The notes below the pieces were generated by a model. The model made no database searches. It was not told where the DNA came from and saw nothing but the letters and a program-made list of their open reading frames with translations. A stretch of 64,000 nucleotides of DNA from Phragmites australis. Taxonomy: Eukaryota > Streptophyta > Magnoliopsida > Poales > Poaceae. Position 1 is the stretch's first letter; each line of letters starts with the position of its first letter. Positions 1-14,000 of the stretch are shown here, piece by piece. The translations under genes were made by a program, and so were the position numbers. The DNA lies in NCBI RefSeq assembly GCF_958298935.1, contig NC_084943.1:4598001-4662000 (forward strand). Direction: 5' to 3'.

Positions 1-2208
1 GCCAAGACGATCATCCCAGACCGCTCCTCAATCGAAACCGAGGCCCAGAGCCGCCGATGGCGAGTTTTCTGACGAGCTTCCACCGCAGGACCCCTCGGCG
101 CCTCCGTCTTGCGCCGCCCTAGCGACACCGCTTTCTCGCACCATCATCCGAGCCACCGCCGTCCCTTCTCTCTCTATGTGTAAATCCGACAGGTAGGCCC
201 GGCCGACTAACGCCGTCGCCTCGTACGTTATCTCCCCTCGAGCCGAACGGGCCGCCTCGGCCTGGAACCCAGCCCAGCAACTGAATCCCATAAACCAGAG
301 CCAGCCCACCGTGCACAGTAGCCTTTCTCAATTTCCCAAAAATCAGCTTTTCCAGAGATATTCCGGGAATATTCTCCCTTTATCCTTTTCTCGATTTAAA
401 CTGCCGACCAACTTCCAAAGCCTATATTTCCTTTGTTTCAACTCCGATTTCAACGATTCTTCCACCGATATTCATCTAGATTCAAATCATATCAATTCAT
501 ACCAGCTTCATATTTATTTCAAATTTAATTGTATTTATTTGTGTGTTGTGTTGTTGTCTGTGTGCCGTGTTTTAGAAACCAGAGAGTTCGAGGAGTCGGG
601 AACGCAAGATTTTGAACAGGACCCCCTCGAGGACTTCAACAAAGGCAAGTCTCGATCGGTTTCCCTTTGATCATGTTGAACCCAGTTTTATCACAACCCT
701 AGCAGCCATTTTCCACAGATTAATTACATGAAGTATTACTTGCTAGCATAATTTAAACTGTTGAGCTAGTTATGTCCTATTCTAGATTAGCCAACCTGTT
801 TGTGATCATCATAAATATAATCTTGGTAACCCTAGAACAATCGTCTCAGCTACTTTATTTACGCTAAGACGATTACCTTGATACTAGTATGCTTAGGACG
901 ATAATCTCTACTGTTATTTCATGCTTAACCAAATATAGCTTTGCGAACTGTGTAAAACTTGGTGCTTGGTGTTGCATGAGTTGTGGAATGGAAAAACTTG
1001 TTGGATATTGATAATAACCGAGAACTGGTTAGAGCTGGAGCAAATCAGGGTTCCGCTGGGAACGCCTTGGGACTTGAAGCGCTGCCTGTGTGGCAGGCTT
1101 CATGAGAAGTGCTGCCTGTGTGATAGGCTTCATGTGGAGATGTTTGACTTAACTCATTTAAGGACCGAGTAGATGTGACATCCTACAGTCTTCACAGTAC
1201 AGTCACTCGACCCTGTATGTGGTATGGCTTAGTCTAAACACCGCCAGCTAGTCTACTGATCGCCCGGATGCAGGTGTGCAACAGGAAACCATGGAGCAGT
1301 GAAAGTAGGTGCATGCTTGGCAACCCGGTTAGAGGCCTAGTTGAAGGTCAGGAACCCCTGGTTAGCTCCCGTGGGCAGCTAGTAGGATGATGTTATGGTG
1401 GGTAATGGCTTTTTTGAGTCGCACTACCATAACGGTACTATGTTGCCAAACTCAGCTTGTGGGTAAAGTGTATCACTCTACAAAAGTAAAACTATTCGAA
1501 TAGCCATATCCACGGTCATGGACGAGCTATGGTTCGGTCACAGCAACTAGCTTGGGTTGCGTGTGTTTCCTTGGTGAGTGTGTGGGCAAGGTGGGCCCTT
1601 TTTTGAAGAATAGGTCCGGTTGTGTGTCGTGAATTGCCATAGACGGAGCAGTGTCCAGCAACATTAAAACTTAGGTACTAGTGACTTTCACGACCCCCCC
1701 CCCCCCCGGTTTAAGAATACTGATATGATGCTTTCACAAAACTGCTCATTGGAAAATACACCTTTGCATGTGTAAATTTGGTATTTTCGCAAAGATTACA
1801 GCTTATTCCTTGCCGATATCATATGCATGTATTTATACCCATGTCGTAAGGCAAGGATTGGGACTTGCTGAGTACGTTTGTACTCACTCTTGCTCGTGCT
1901 TTCAGAGGACAATCCGGACTTCACCGAAGCAGGCGATGAGGCTAACGAGTAGGTCTCGATCGCGTCCACCCCCGAGTTGCCTGTGGAGTGACGTGCCTTC
2001 ATGTTGTTCCTTCTGTGCTCTCTGATAGCATGGATTCTATTAGCCACAAATCCTTTACGTATTTTTTGGATGGTAGATCCTTCTCACCACTCCCCGTGTT
2101 GTATGACTATGGTACCATCTGTCGTAAGACTCTTATTTGTCAGCGGCTGATCCAGGGACTGATATAATAATGGTTTTAAGCACCGGGGGTAACCCGGGGC
2201 GCTTCACA
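1..2208 (+). mobile_element. Right-hand part of a long gypsy-type LTR inside the Hsp70 intron
   Basis: The segment has no credible gene. It ends in GGGCGCTTCACA at 2208, a typical LTR 3' end for long grass gypsy LTRs. It has the same layout as the other long LTRs in this window: a GC-rich left part, a pyrimidine-rich stretch with a CAACTCCGATTTCAACGATT-like block near 440-460, then an AT-rich right part. A run of C lies at about 1693-1707. The left end is outside the window, so a solo LTR cannot be told from the 3' LTR of a full element. Hsp70 intron sequence resumes at 2209, so the insertion lies within intron 2 of that gene. The clade (Tekay-like chromovirus) is a guess from the LTR style. 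Confidence 0.65.
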
Positions 2209-2428
2209 TACTTTATACTCTGGTTAAGCAACATAAAGTAGCACATAAGCTCGCACTTATACTCAAACTGGACAAACCAATCCTTACAACTCAAAATGGG
2301 CAAAATGAAACAATGTTGCACGTTTCATATAACTGGATAAACATTCAGCACTGGAATTCTAGTTCTGATTTAACTAAAACTGAAAGATTTACCACAATGG
2401 TATGATAAGATTATGATCCATGGATTCA

Positions 2429-4077
<1,649 letters not shown>

Positions 4078-4198
4078 GGCACGCGCGCGAAAACCCTAGC
4101 CTTAGCGAGAGGAGGATTAGGGCGGACAGGGGAGTAGGAGGCGAGGGGATAAGAGGGGGAAGGGGTGAGGGGGAAGTTTTGTATCGGCGAGGACGGTG

Positions 4199-5017
4199 GG
4201 GGTAATTACTTTTTTACCACCCTCCGGATGGCACAATCTGAAATACTACCACTCTACCTGATGTTCTCTCTCATTTACCATCTGTGCCCACACAAATACA
4301 CTAACGGTATAAATAGTATCCAAGAGCTAAAAAAATATATCAAAAATGTGTCAATTTTTGTATATACTCTATAATTCATAAGCAATCCATTTTAACTAGA
4401 TTCACTAAAAATCTTGTGTAGAATTCAAACTAAAATTCCCTAAAAGGTGCTACTTTTGTAACTTTTAGTAATTTGTAGGTTTCAAAAAAATTCCAAAAAA
4501 TCTGAAAAATTTACTAATATTCCTCTAATATGATGTAATAATTTATAAAATTATTTCTCACCCTATTTTATAAGTGAAAAAGTGACTTCTCACGCTGGGT
4601 TACTGATAAATGTGTATTATAAAGGAACTCATTTTTTCACTTATAACATAGGGTGAGAAATAATTTTATAAATTAGTACATCATATTAAAGGATTGTTAG
4701 TGATTTTTTCAGATTTTTTTGGAAATTTTTGTGAGGCCTACAAATTGCTAGAAGTTGCAAAAGTAGCACCTTTTAGGGAATTTTAGTTTGAATTCTACAC
4801 AAGATTTTTAGGTGGATCTAGTTAAAATGGATTGCTTATGAATTATAGAGCATATACAAAATCGACATATTTTTTGGTATATTTTTTTAGCTCTTGGGAA
4901 CTGTTCATACCGCTAACGGTGTATTCGCGTGGGCACAAGTGATAAATGGGGGAGAACATCCGGTAGAGTGGTGTTTTAGGTGTGTCATCCGGGAGGGTGG
5001 TAAAAATTAATTGTCCC
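4199..5017. mobile_element. Mutator-type MITE (fold-back, 9-bp target duplication) upstream of Hsp70
   Basis: The 819-bp element is a near-complete inverted repeat. The left arm (about 4199-4590) and right arm (about 4610-5017) are reverse complements of each other, for example CTAGTTAAAATGGATTGCTT near 4390 and near 4830. The terminal inverted repeats begin GGGGTAATTA on the left and GGGACAATTA when read inward from the right, then share TTTTTACCACCCTCC. The flanks carry a perfect 9-bp duplication, AGGACGGTG, at 4190-4198 and 5018-5026. That length is the hallmark of Mutator-like elements. It carries no transposase. It lies about 120 bp upstream of the Hsp70 start codon, so it probably sits in the promoter or 5' leader. 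Confidence 0.88.
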
Positions 5018-5026
5018 AGGACGGTG

Positions 5027-6139
5027 TGGCAGGCTAACGGGTGGGGACCAGCGGGTTGTTTCATAGCTAGTGGCGCGGGTGGGGACCAGCGAGTTGTCTC
5101 ACAAGTGTAGTATCTAAATACACACTATACTTTATATGTATATATCTGATATATATCTACTGAAGAGGTTACGAAGCATTTGACTCCATTGGCAACGGGC
5201 ATACTACTCCTATTGTGATCCACAGGCGTCTGAGACTATTCGGAATAAATCATATTTTCCCTCTACAGGCGAGTGCGAGTGGGGGCTCGACCCCGTCGGT
5301 TTGACTCACAACTGAAGTGTTACCGTCGTGCTACCAGCATGTTCGTTGGCGCGAGGTAGTTGGCGTGTGAGGTTGGCAGCGGTGACCGTGGACAAATGCA
5401 CAACCCGATAGCGGCACGACCCATTTCAGCTCGTTAGAAAAGCAGGTTGTGCCATGCTGGCCTATGTGCTAAGCATTTGGTCCAGACATGACCCATATAA
5501 GATCGGGCTAGGTCAGAGCTGGCCTGTTGCATGATAAGTTCGTTGATGACTTATTAGCCTGTTAGCACATGAAAAAATGGAAAGAAAAAAAATCAAGTGT
5601 GTTATGCTAGCCTCCTGCACCGGCCTATTGTGCTGGGCTGCTAGATAGTTGTTTCGCATCTAAAACTTAAAATTCTGTATCAAGAGAGAACGAATAAAAT
5701 TTTTAAAAGATCCTTATCATAACTATTCACAATTTACTTTATCTACGTCATCACAACCTACTAAGATGGAAAGAAAGCTTCTCAGACTACTGAGTTTCAA
5801 CACCAAGATGCCCCGGCTTGCTACTGAGTTTCAACGCAAAAATTTACATACCTTGATGTGTCATGCGGGCATGCCGCCGTGCCGCAGGCCCCCAACTGAC
5901 CTCTGACCTCTAAGCCTCTGACACATCCCATGATGTAAAGTGCCAGCATGTACCAGTTTATTATTAGTATTCCCTTTTTATTTATCTTTATCAATTTTTT
6001 ACTATAATAATTTTGATCTTATATGTTTATTAAAAAAATTATAAATATTTAAAATTATAAAATACTAATATAGTATATTTCACGACGAATCTAATAATAC
6101 AAAAGTTTTAGATATCTATCAACCTTTCATAGAAAAACG
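5027..6139. other. Intergenic stretch between the MITE and an LTR
   Basis: No coding exon is visible. The part at about 5380-5660 is rich in GGCACGACC, GGCC and GGGCT-type motifs, as in degenerate MITEs of grass genomes, but I see no clear termini or target duplication. From 5940 to 6130 it is AT-rich. It may hold displaced promoter sequence of the Hsp70 gene. Confidence 0.4.
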
Positions 6140-7796
6140 TGTAACATCTAGGCCCTAAGTGTTTCGGTGATTAATGACAATCGTATCTTTGTGACTAATA
6201 CGTATGTTTTGAAGATAATCAAATTTTTTAGTTCACAATAATTGAATGGGTTTTTTTGTCCCTCATGGAGTTATATTGGTCGATCAAATGATATTTGCGT
6301 TAAGATTAAGGATCTTCTAGTTCTAAGTGTCACAAGGTGATGAAGAACACTTAGAGTAGACATATGTTTCTTTTTGTCTTTTGAGCGTACTATAAAGGGG
6401 TTAAGTGTTGTAACTGGATCTAGTTGAGTCCAGATATAGTTGGATGCACACTTGCGAAAATCTAGCACTATGTATCTCAAAGAACCCCATGGGTAAGAAG
6501 TTGAGAAGTTAGAACTCAAAGTCGATTTAATTGGACGAGTTCCATAAAGTTTATTCTCACCGAATTGTCCCGTGCGAGAATGATTAAACTCACCGAACTA
6601 TTTTCTCTCTCTGTGAAGTTTTCAAATGACCTCACTGGATTTGTCCGGTGATGGGAGGAATTTTGCACCGGAGCATTTAACAGAAGAATCATTTTTCAGA
6701 GAAATTTGAAGTTACATGCACCGGATTGTCCGGTGATTTGAAGGACGCATATACCGGACTATTTAACAGAAAAGACTATTTTTCTGGAGAAAATCTGAGT
6801 TGAACTGGCCAGATTGTCCGGTGACTTAAAGGAGTTATCACCAGACTATTTAACAGAAGCTTGATATTTTCGGAGGAAATGGATTATAACTCACCGGATT
6901 GTCCGATGATACTATGTGGACGAACATCGGAGGATTTTGCAACGGCTACTGACAACTGTTAAACCAGCATGTGGAAAAAGTAAACTCATCGAATTGTCCG
7001 ATGTTAACAGAGACGTGTGTGCACCGGACCATTCGATGTTCACAGAAAAAGTAAGTGGTTGGGCAACGGCTAGATTTGGACCTCTAGCCTATATATACCC
7101 TCTGACTTGGTTTCATTTGTCTCTCTTGCAACCCAAAAACATTCATACACAATGTGTATCATTTGGAAGCAAGGGAAAGCACTTGAGATGATTTTCAAGT
7201 TCTTAATTGAAGATTAAGGACTCCATTACTACTTCAAGAGTAGCGAGTGTGCATCTAGCTGTTGTTTAGGCTTGATAGGGATCAAGTGAACCAGATAGCT
7301 TGTTATTCTTGGTAGTTGGCAACACTTAGCCAGTCATGAATATTGGAGGTGTTCTCGGTGAGTTCTTGGAGGTCTTGTGGGAGCCCCGGGAAGCCCATAT
7401 ACTTGGTTTAATGCCCGCCAATCCGGAGATAGAGAAGTGGCAATCACCAGTGAGCACTTGAGTCTTGGTGACTTAAGGAGGAGCGACATCTTTGTGTAGA
7501 TGCTCCAACAAGAATTAATGGAGAGTGCCAACTCTTCGATACTTCGGAAAAAACTCGGTGTCTCCTTTCCCTACTCTTGTTACATTCCGCATTTTGCTTC
7601 TAGCATTTTCTTCATGCAAGTTTCAATTCCGCACTTTACTTATGTTCTATATGCTTGCATGTTTATGCTTATCATTCTAGCTTGCTAGGTTATCTAGTTA
7701 CTTTTATTCATTCTAGGTTAAGGTTGTTCTTTATTCTAGAATTCGGTAGTTGGTTTAGTTTTTGATTAGTGCCCTATTCACCCCTCCTCTAGGGCC
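6140..7796 (+). mobile_element. SIRE/Maximus-like copia LTR, probably solo or truncated
   Basis: It starts TGTAACATCTAGGCCCTAAG and within 40 bp reads GGTGATTAATGACAAT, the standard start of SIRE-type grass LTRs. Its body has many copies of the palindromic CCGGATTGTCCGGTGA motif (6600-6910). It ends near CTATTCACCCCTCCTCTAGGGCCA, the usual end of this LTR class. No primer-binding site or gag follows, because another LTR in the opposite direction begins about 10 bp later. The 5 bp before it (AAACG) are not repeated after 7796, so the right border is approximate or rearranged. The short reading frames inside are not genes. Confidence 0.7.
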
Positions 7797-7805
7797 ATTA
7801 GTGAA

Positions 7806-9190
7806 ATATACGAGATGTCGCCTAGAGGGGGTGAATAGGCGATTCCTGAAATTTAAAAATTTTGCAGCGGATTACCGAATCTGGATACTCCGGGTTAATT
7901 CGGACACCCCGGGTTATACAGAACCCGGATAGTCCAGCCTTATCTGGATAGTCCGGATTATACAAGAAAACGAAATGAATGAGCTTTTGAGTAAATGTAA
8001 GTGATTCTATAGGTTACCACAGGTTCTAAAGGAGGTATAAATACCTTATCACCAACAACATGTAGTCACAAGTACACAAACAAGTAGATCGGGAAAATCT
8101 CCAAAGATTAACTAAAACAAGTAAATATGTAACAAGGTAAAGTAGACAAGAGTTTGTTCCCGAAGTTCAGCCACTTCGCAAAGATGTGCCTATGTCTCCG
8201 TTGAGGAGCTCACAAAGAGCAATATCTTTTTTCAACCATTTCCTCTCCTAAGCGACCACAAAGATCAAGCAAGGGTTCTTACTCAAATCAAAGAGGGTAA
8301 TACAAACTTCCCGGGGTACTCCACAAATTTAGGTGCTCTCCGGGTGACGTCTTGCCGTCTAGGAGCTTAAAGCTCCAAGAGAAAAGAATGCGAATTAGAG
8401 CTTCAAACTCACTTCCCAAAACCTAATCTCCAAATCTTGCACAAATTAGAGCTCTATAAGAGTTAGGAGGGCTATTGAATGGCTTTGAATGTATTTTTCC
8501 ACGAGTTGGTTCAGCAACACCACAAGAGGGGGGTTGTGGGGTATTTATAGCTCACTTCAAAAAACTAGCTGTTACAGTGTATTTTGAACTGACCTGGAGT
8601 ATCTGGGTTCACCCGGAGACTACGGGTAACACATGGTATTGCAGGCAAAAACACTGTTCAGAGCCTATCCGGAGGGTCCGGAGACATCAAAACCCGGAGT
8701 ATTGACTCTGGGTTAAGCACTTAAGGTCTACCCGAGACTCTCTGGCGGGATCTCACTCAGAGACTCCGGCCACAAACAGAACCCTGGAGTATCCGAGCTA
8801 ATCCGGAGACTCCGGGTTAAGCACACAAGGCTTACCGAGACTCTCTGGCGGAGTCTCACTTGGAGACTCCGGTCACAAATAATACCCCAGAGTATTCGGG
8901 CTAACACGGAGACTCCGGGTTGAGTTTCTCAGACTCAAACCGCAAATGCTTTGACCGACTGAACAGAGTTTGGAGTATCCGGGTTCACCCGGAGACTCCG
9001 GGCTCAGATAACAAAAGCTTTTTTTCGGTATCCGTGAGTGATTGTATCTCTCAACTTTTGGTTCTAAAATGATATTTTGAGAATTGAGACACTATCAAGA
9101 CTATCAACATGCATCCCTCTTGATAGTACAGCTATCCTTAACTCAAATTCAAAATAAAATAAATTAAAACCTATTGAGTAACTAGACGCC
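7806..9190 (-). mobile_element. SIRE-like copia LTR in opposite orientation
   Basis: Read on the minus strand, this LTR ends in CTATTCACCCCCTCTAGGCG, seen on the plus strand as CGCCTAGAGGGGGTGAATAG at 7820. Its body holds many ACTCCGGGTT and CCGGAGACTCCGG repeats between about 7890 and 9005, typical of this LTR class. The other border is placed loosely near 9190, after the AT-rich end. No internal domain is attached. It abuts the LTR at 6140-7796 tail to tail, so either two solo LTRs or a rearranged pair. Confidence 0.55.
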
Positions 9191-10741
9191 GCTTCTTTTT
9201 TTTTTTGAGGGACGTCAATATCTCTTAACTTAACCAATGAAACTTAAAATCTGTTCATAACTTTAGCAAACCCATTAATCCCTTAATCATTTGTACGCAT
9301 GCGACAAGAGAGCCCCAAACAACCCGCGTGACATGAGTGTTGACTGCTTCCCTGTATATTTTTGGCTTGCTATTGTTGGGTTGTTAGAGCTAGCAATGGA
9401 ACTCATTTGGGGCTGCACCGAGTCCTCTTTTAGGGCTATCAGCGAGCTCCCTCTAATCATCTTCTAGATGGGTTCTGGTTAACCCGTAAGCGTCTTCGCA
9501 CAAGCCTTCGCTCTCTTATCGAAGGTGCTTGTGCCACCTCCCTTCGTTATCAGGGTTTTGTAATTCCCTACATCATCCGGCTTCATCCCACCCCTTCGTC
9601 CTGCGACTCTCACCTCTAGGTTTCATCCCTTGGGCTTTGCTACTGTTGTACATCCTTGGGCTTAACCCCTGCAGCGCATAAAGGTAAACATCTATGTACT
9701 GACATTAGCCTTGATACATTGCATTTGGGATTGACTATTATGGCTGAAGTCGACAAATGAGTGCCAACATGGTACCGTTCCCCTAACAGGAAGTAGTGGT
9801 ACTGCCAAGTGTGCGGAGAAAAGGAAGTGCCTCACTCACCAAAGCAGGCACCATGCCATTGGTCGCGCTGGTGAGATCCACCGTCACTATCTCGGAGGCG
9901 GTCATCTGCAGTGACTGCATCGTCATCACCCTTCTCGGCTGCAGAGGCTGGAGGAGCCGACCTGAGCGCCGGTGCCACCATCCTCGCCACCGCAAACCCC
10001 TATTTCCGCCATCACCTCAAACCCCCCACCAATCTTCACCGCCACCATTAGATGCCCCATACACCGCGTTGTGCTCGAGATAGGAAATAGAAGACTTGGC
10101 TCGTGAGCCAAAACAAGCCGGCTCGAGCCAACTACGAGCCTGTTTTCCAGCTCGGTTAACTAGTCGAGCTGAGCCTGGCTCAACTCACCTAAATGCGAGC
10201 TCGTGTGAGACGAGTGGAGCTTGGCTCGACTCGGCTCATTTCTAGCCCTAGTCCTGAAGGAAGAAATTCATCCATAAGCATATATGGGAAGTTTCCTCGT
10301 CACCCAGTCAATAGGAGATTCCTTCACTATTAAGTCTTCTCCCTAGTTGCCTATAAATATGAAGAGTGTTCCAACAACAGAAGGGTTGGACTTTCGATAG
10401 AAGATATGCCGCAACTAAGGTCAGATCAGAGAGGGCGATGTTTGGTGCGTAGGGCAGCTGTTGCCACCCGAGGAAGACATCCTTGTCGATCGGCAAGATA
10501 CATGTGCCGATCAGCATATGCCGCTCTAGGGTGTCTCTGACCTCTGCCTTCTCTCCAATAATCTTCAGGAGATCTCCAGTACTATACACCATAAGGTATG
10601 ATGTGTATAATGTTTTGAATTTTGAGAGCGTTAGAACATAACATTTTTTATTTTTAAACTTGCAGTCTATATCTGTAAATTTTCAAAATAAACGCATATA
10701 TTTATAATTTTTTAATTTAAAAATATAATTACTAAACCTAG
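9191..10741. other. Intergenic stretch with degenerate repeats
   Basis: No supported gene. At about 10095-10250 the sequence repeats CTCGAGC, GAGCTCG and GGCTCGACTCGG motifs, as in a decayed MITE. A 94-codon minus frame at 10308-10592 and short frames at 9783-10111 show no family motif or exon structure. The last 120 bp before 10742 are AT-rich and precede the promoter of the polymerase gene. Confidence 0.4.
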
Positions 10742-10862
10742 GCTTTCATGGGGCCGTCCCAGGCCCGGTTTACTCAAGTCCACAGGGCCCAAACAAGAAA
10801 CGACCAAGACCACCCTGTCGTCCAGCTAGGGTTTGCTCAGCTCCCACCCCACCGGCAAAATC

Positions 10863-10894
10863 TTTCCCGCCATTTCGTTCGCCCACTTCCCGCC
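10863..10894 (+). promoter_or_regulatory. Two E2F-like sites upstream of the polymerase alpha B-subunit gene
   Basis: TTTCCCGCC at 10863-10871 and CTTCCCGCC at 10886-10894 match the E2F/DP consensus TTTSSCGC-type core. They lie 120-150 bp upstream of the ATG at 11014. Plant S-phase genes commonly carry such sites, which would give G1/S expression. Whether they lie in the promoter or the 5' leader is unknown, since no transcription start can be read. Confidence 0.6.
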
Positions 10895-11013
10895 ACCTCT
10901 CCTCGATCTGCTCCCAAATCCCTCGCCTTTCTCCTCCGATCCCCATCCCGCTGAATCGCCGCCCCCACCCCCCGACTGCCCCCGACTGCCTAGCGAACGA
11001 GCGAGCGGCGGCG

Positions 11014-14000
11014 ATGGAGGAGGAGATCCGTGCGGAGCTCGAGCGCAGCGGCTTCTCCCTCGGCGGCGCCAGCCCCGCGGACGCCGCCCAGATCCTCGCC
11101 ACACGTAAGCACGCGCCCCCCTTTCCTGTCCTTATCTTTCTCCGGTTCGTCGGTGTTGCTGTTAGTTCATGTGAGTGTGGTTTTGCTTGCAGTGCTGACC
11201 TACTGCATCAACTACAAGATGAGCCCGGCGGACCTCGTCTCCAACTGGGAGGTCTACTACCTCAATAGGTCTGCTCATACCGGATTAGAATGATACGACT
11301 AATTATAGCATCTTTTGTAGCTAGAATTAAGTCAGTCTTGGAGACCATGGTCCATAGGTCGTTGGAGTACTGAGATAGGGGAAAAATCAGTATCTCTTGT
11401 GATATCTGGTAGATAAACTGCTAAAAATGAATTCTTTTGCTGCTAAACTAAGTATTTTATCTGTGCCACCTTGTCGATTAATTTGGATAAAATGCAACTA
11501 TGTTCAATTAAAGATTTGAAGAACCTTCATGACATGCCAATTGGTAATGCATAGATACCTTTGTCATCTGAATTATTACAGGAAAAAAACATGAAGTACT
11601 TAACTGTAATTTTTGTAAGCCTGAACCTAATCTGTCCATTTGACTAGCTTTCAGCATTTACTGATTCAATATCAGGTAATGCTACTGCCACTAACTTTCA
11701 GGACATTTTTTATAGTCATCTTGGTTCACTGTTTATTTTATTGGCTGGAGCATAAACGACCTCTATATCAATTGACATTACTTATGATCAACTTTGCTGG
11801 AATTCCTGTTGAGACATTAAATCCCATCCATGTTTAGGTAATGAAAATGAACAGAATCTTGTAGCTGATGTTGAACACTGGCCTAATGCATTAAGAGCTT
11901 CCCCAATAATTACGATACCAGATCCTGTATTTTTACTGTTTGATTTGCGGAACTTTAACTAGTAAATCATATATGTTAGTCTTTTACAAATAATAGCACT
12001 GTAAAGCAACCTTTCCTTTTGTTCCTTACATCGAGCAGCTAAGGAAACTGAAAGTACCAATTTATGCAGGCAATTGGATGGCCTAAAGCTTGAAAGCTCG
12101 TATCTGGATGGTTTTCTTTCACATCTGCAAAATGAAGTAAAAGACAGGCTCATAAAAGAAGAGGCGAACCTTCACATTTACTCCAGTAACGATGTTGACA
12201 TGTTAGTTCCATCCCACATTTACCTGTGTGCATTTCTTTTACTTGTCAAAGAAGCACCTCTTGTTTTACTTATTTCATTGTCAAGGAAAAATATAAAGCA
12301 GAAGTAACTGTTGCAGGCTCTTGAGCAGTACACACACAGATGAAGAGGGATTCCTAGACACACCAGGCACTAAACAGGAAAAGCCACATGGAGAGTCATC
12401 TAACTCTGTGTTAACCCCTCTAGCAACCGATAAACCATCATCCAGCAGAATGGCCAAAACAAATGGTGATCGTATTACCCCTTTCGCGACACGGGTAAAT
12501 AAATTTACTCAACAGTACATTCTGCATGCTGATAATGTGGCTAGTGTGCCAAATAAACTTGAGGTTGGGACCACTGAAGATGAAGTAATTAGAAGAATTC
12601 AACCAAGCCAAAGATGTTCCTTGCAAGTTCAACGCTCGCAGCCTGAACCAGGTTGTAGGTTCATGTATGACAGAATGGAAGACAGAGTAAGGGCAATGCT
12701 TATTTGTTTTCTTAATTTTCATTTGCAACTGCTCGTTTGACTGTATTCCTTTTCCAGTTTAATTACTTGGAAGATCGGATAAGAAAGTTGGCAAGCTTGT
12801 TTTCTGCATCTGGCTTTTGTGGAGAACCTGCTGATGCTACCCTTGCTTCAGAGGTAACAGCAAGGAACCTAAATCTTGCTGAGTTAACTATTTTTCTCGT
12901 CATCATCTCTGTCCTGGATAGCATATCCGTTTATTCTTCCTCTACAGGAGAAAATGTTTGCAGTTGGCATGGTGGTCTGTGATGGGGAAGGTCGTTTGAA
13001 TGAAAAATCTATCTTGTTACAGGGCAGGTAAGTATGCTTCATGGGCGATCTATGTTTGGTCATCATTTTGTTATTTCTTTAGGCTAACTAAAGGAGCATC
13101 TTTCTCTAGTGTTGTGCATTCCAGGGGACAGCGTGTGCGCCTTGACTTGAAGGATCTTGATCACTTCTCTTTGTTTCCTGGGCAGGTAATCATAGCTTGT
13201 TCTAATGCCATACACATTATGTACTGTATTAAATTAACGCAAAGTTGAATAACAGGTGGTGGGTATTGAAGGCCACAATCCTAGTGGACACTGTTTTGTT
13301 GCATCAAAGTTGATCGATTCCATACCGATCTCTGTGGATGCTCAACTGCCTAGTGCTAAGAAACAAGCTGTTGACAGTGAAAGCCACCAAAATTCTGACA
13401 CAGACACTCTATCAGGAGTGCTGTCATTGGTTAGCTCCTGATCGATCTTTGGAAAAAAGTTGTAGCAAACATACTTGTTTAACTAATAATTGATATTATT
13501 ACATCCTAGCTTATACTGGTATCTGTTCATTGTTCTTTTATATTTGTATTTCTCTACGAAGCATTTCACCCAAATTTATATTTCTTTTACCAGATTTAAG
13601 TATTAACTGTATGCTTCTACTTTATAACATGAATGTGCTCACTGACAGGAGAGTAGGTCAAACTGTAATTGGAATCCATTGTAATTTAATGTAAATAGCT
13701 GTGATCATGATGATCATGGAATTTCACAGTTATTTCTCTCATGTTTGAATACCTCGTTTTTCTTATAGGTCATCGCGGCAGGTCCCTATACAACAACCGA
13801 TAATCTGTTGTTTGAGCCGTTGCAAGAACTTCTTTCGTATGCCTGTCGGAAGCTGCCTCAACTGCTCATACTGGTGAGGCCTTTAAATCCTGTCCATGAA
13901 ACAATTCATGTATATTTGATATTTTCTGTTACTACATACCAGTTACTCCTTTTTCTGCAGATGGGACCCTTTATTGACTCTGATCATCCTGACATAAAAA

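Noticed and set aside
8475..8705. 76-codon plus frame MNGFECIFPRVGS
   Set aside because: Lies inside an LTR made of repeated CTCCGGGTT motifs.
10308..10592. 94-codon minus frame starting MVYSTGDLLKIIGEKAEV
   Set aside because: It reads smoothly but no family is recognised, and no exon partners or promoter are seen. A protein search would be decisive.
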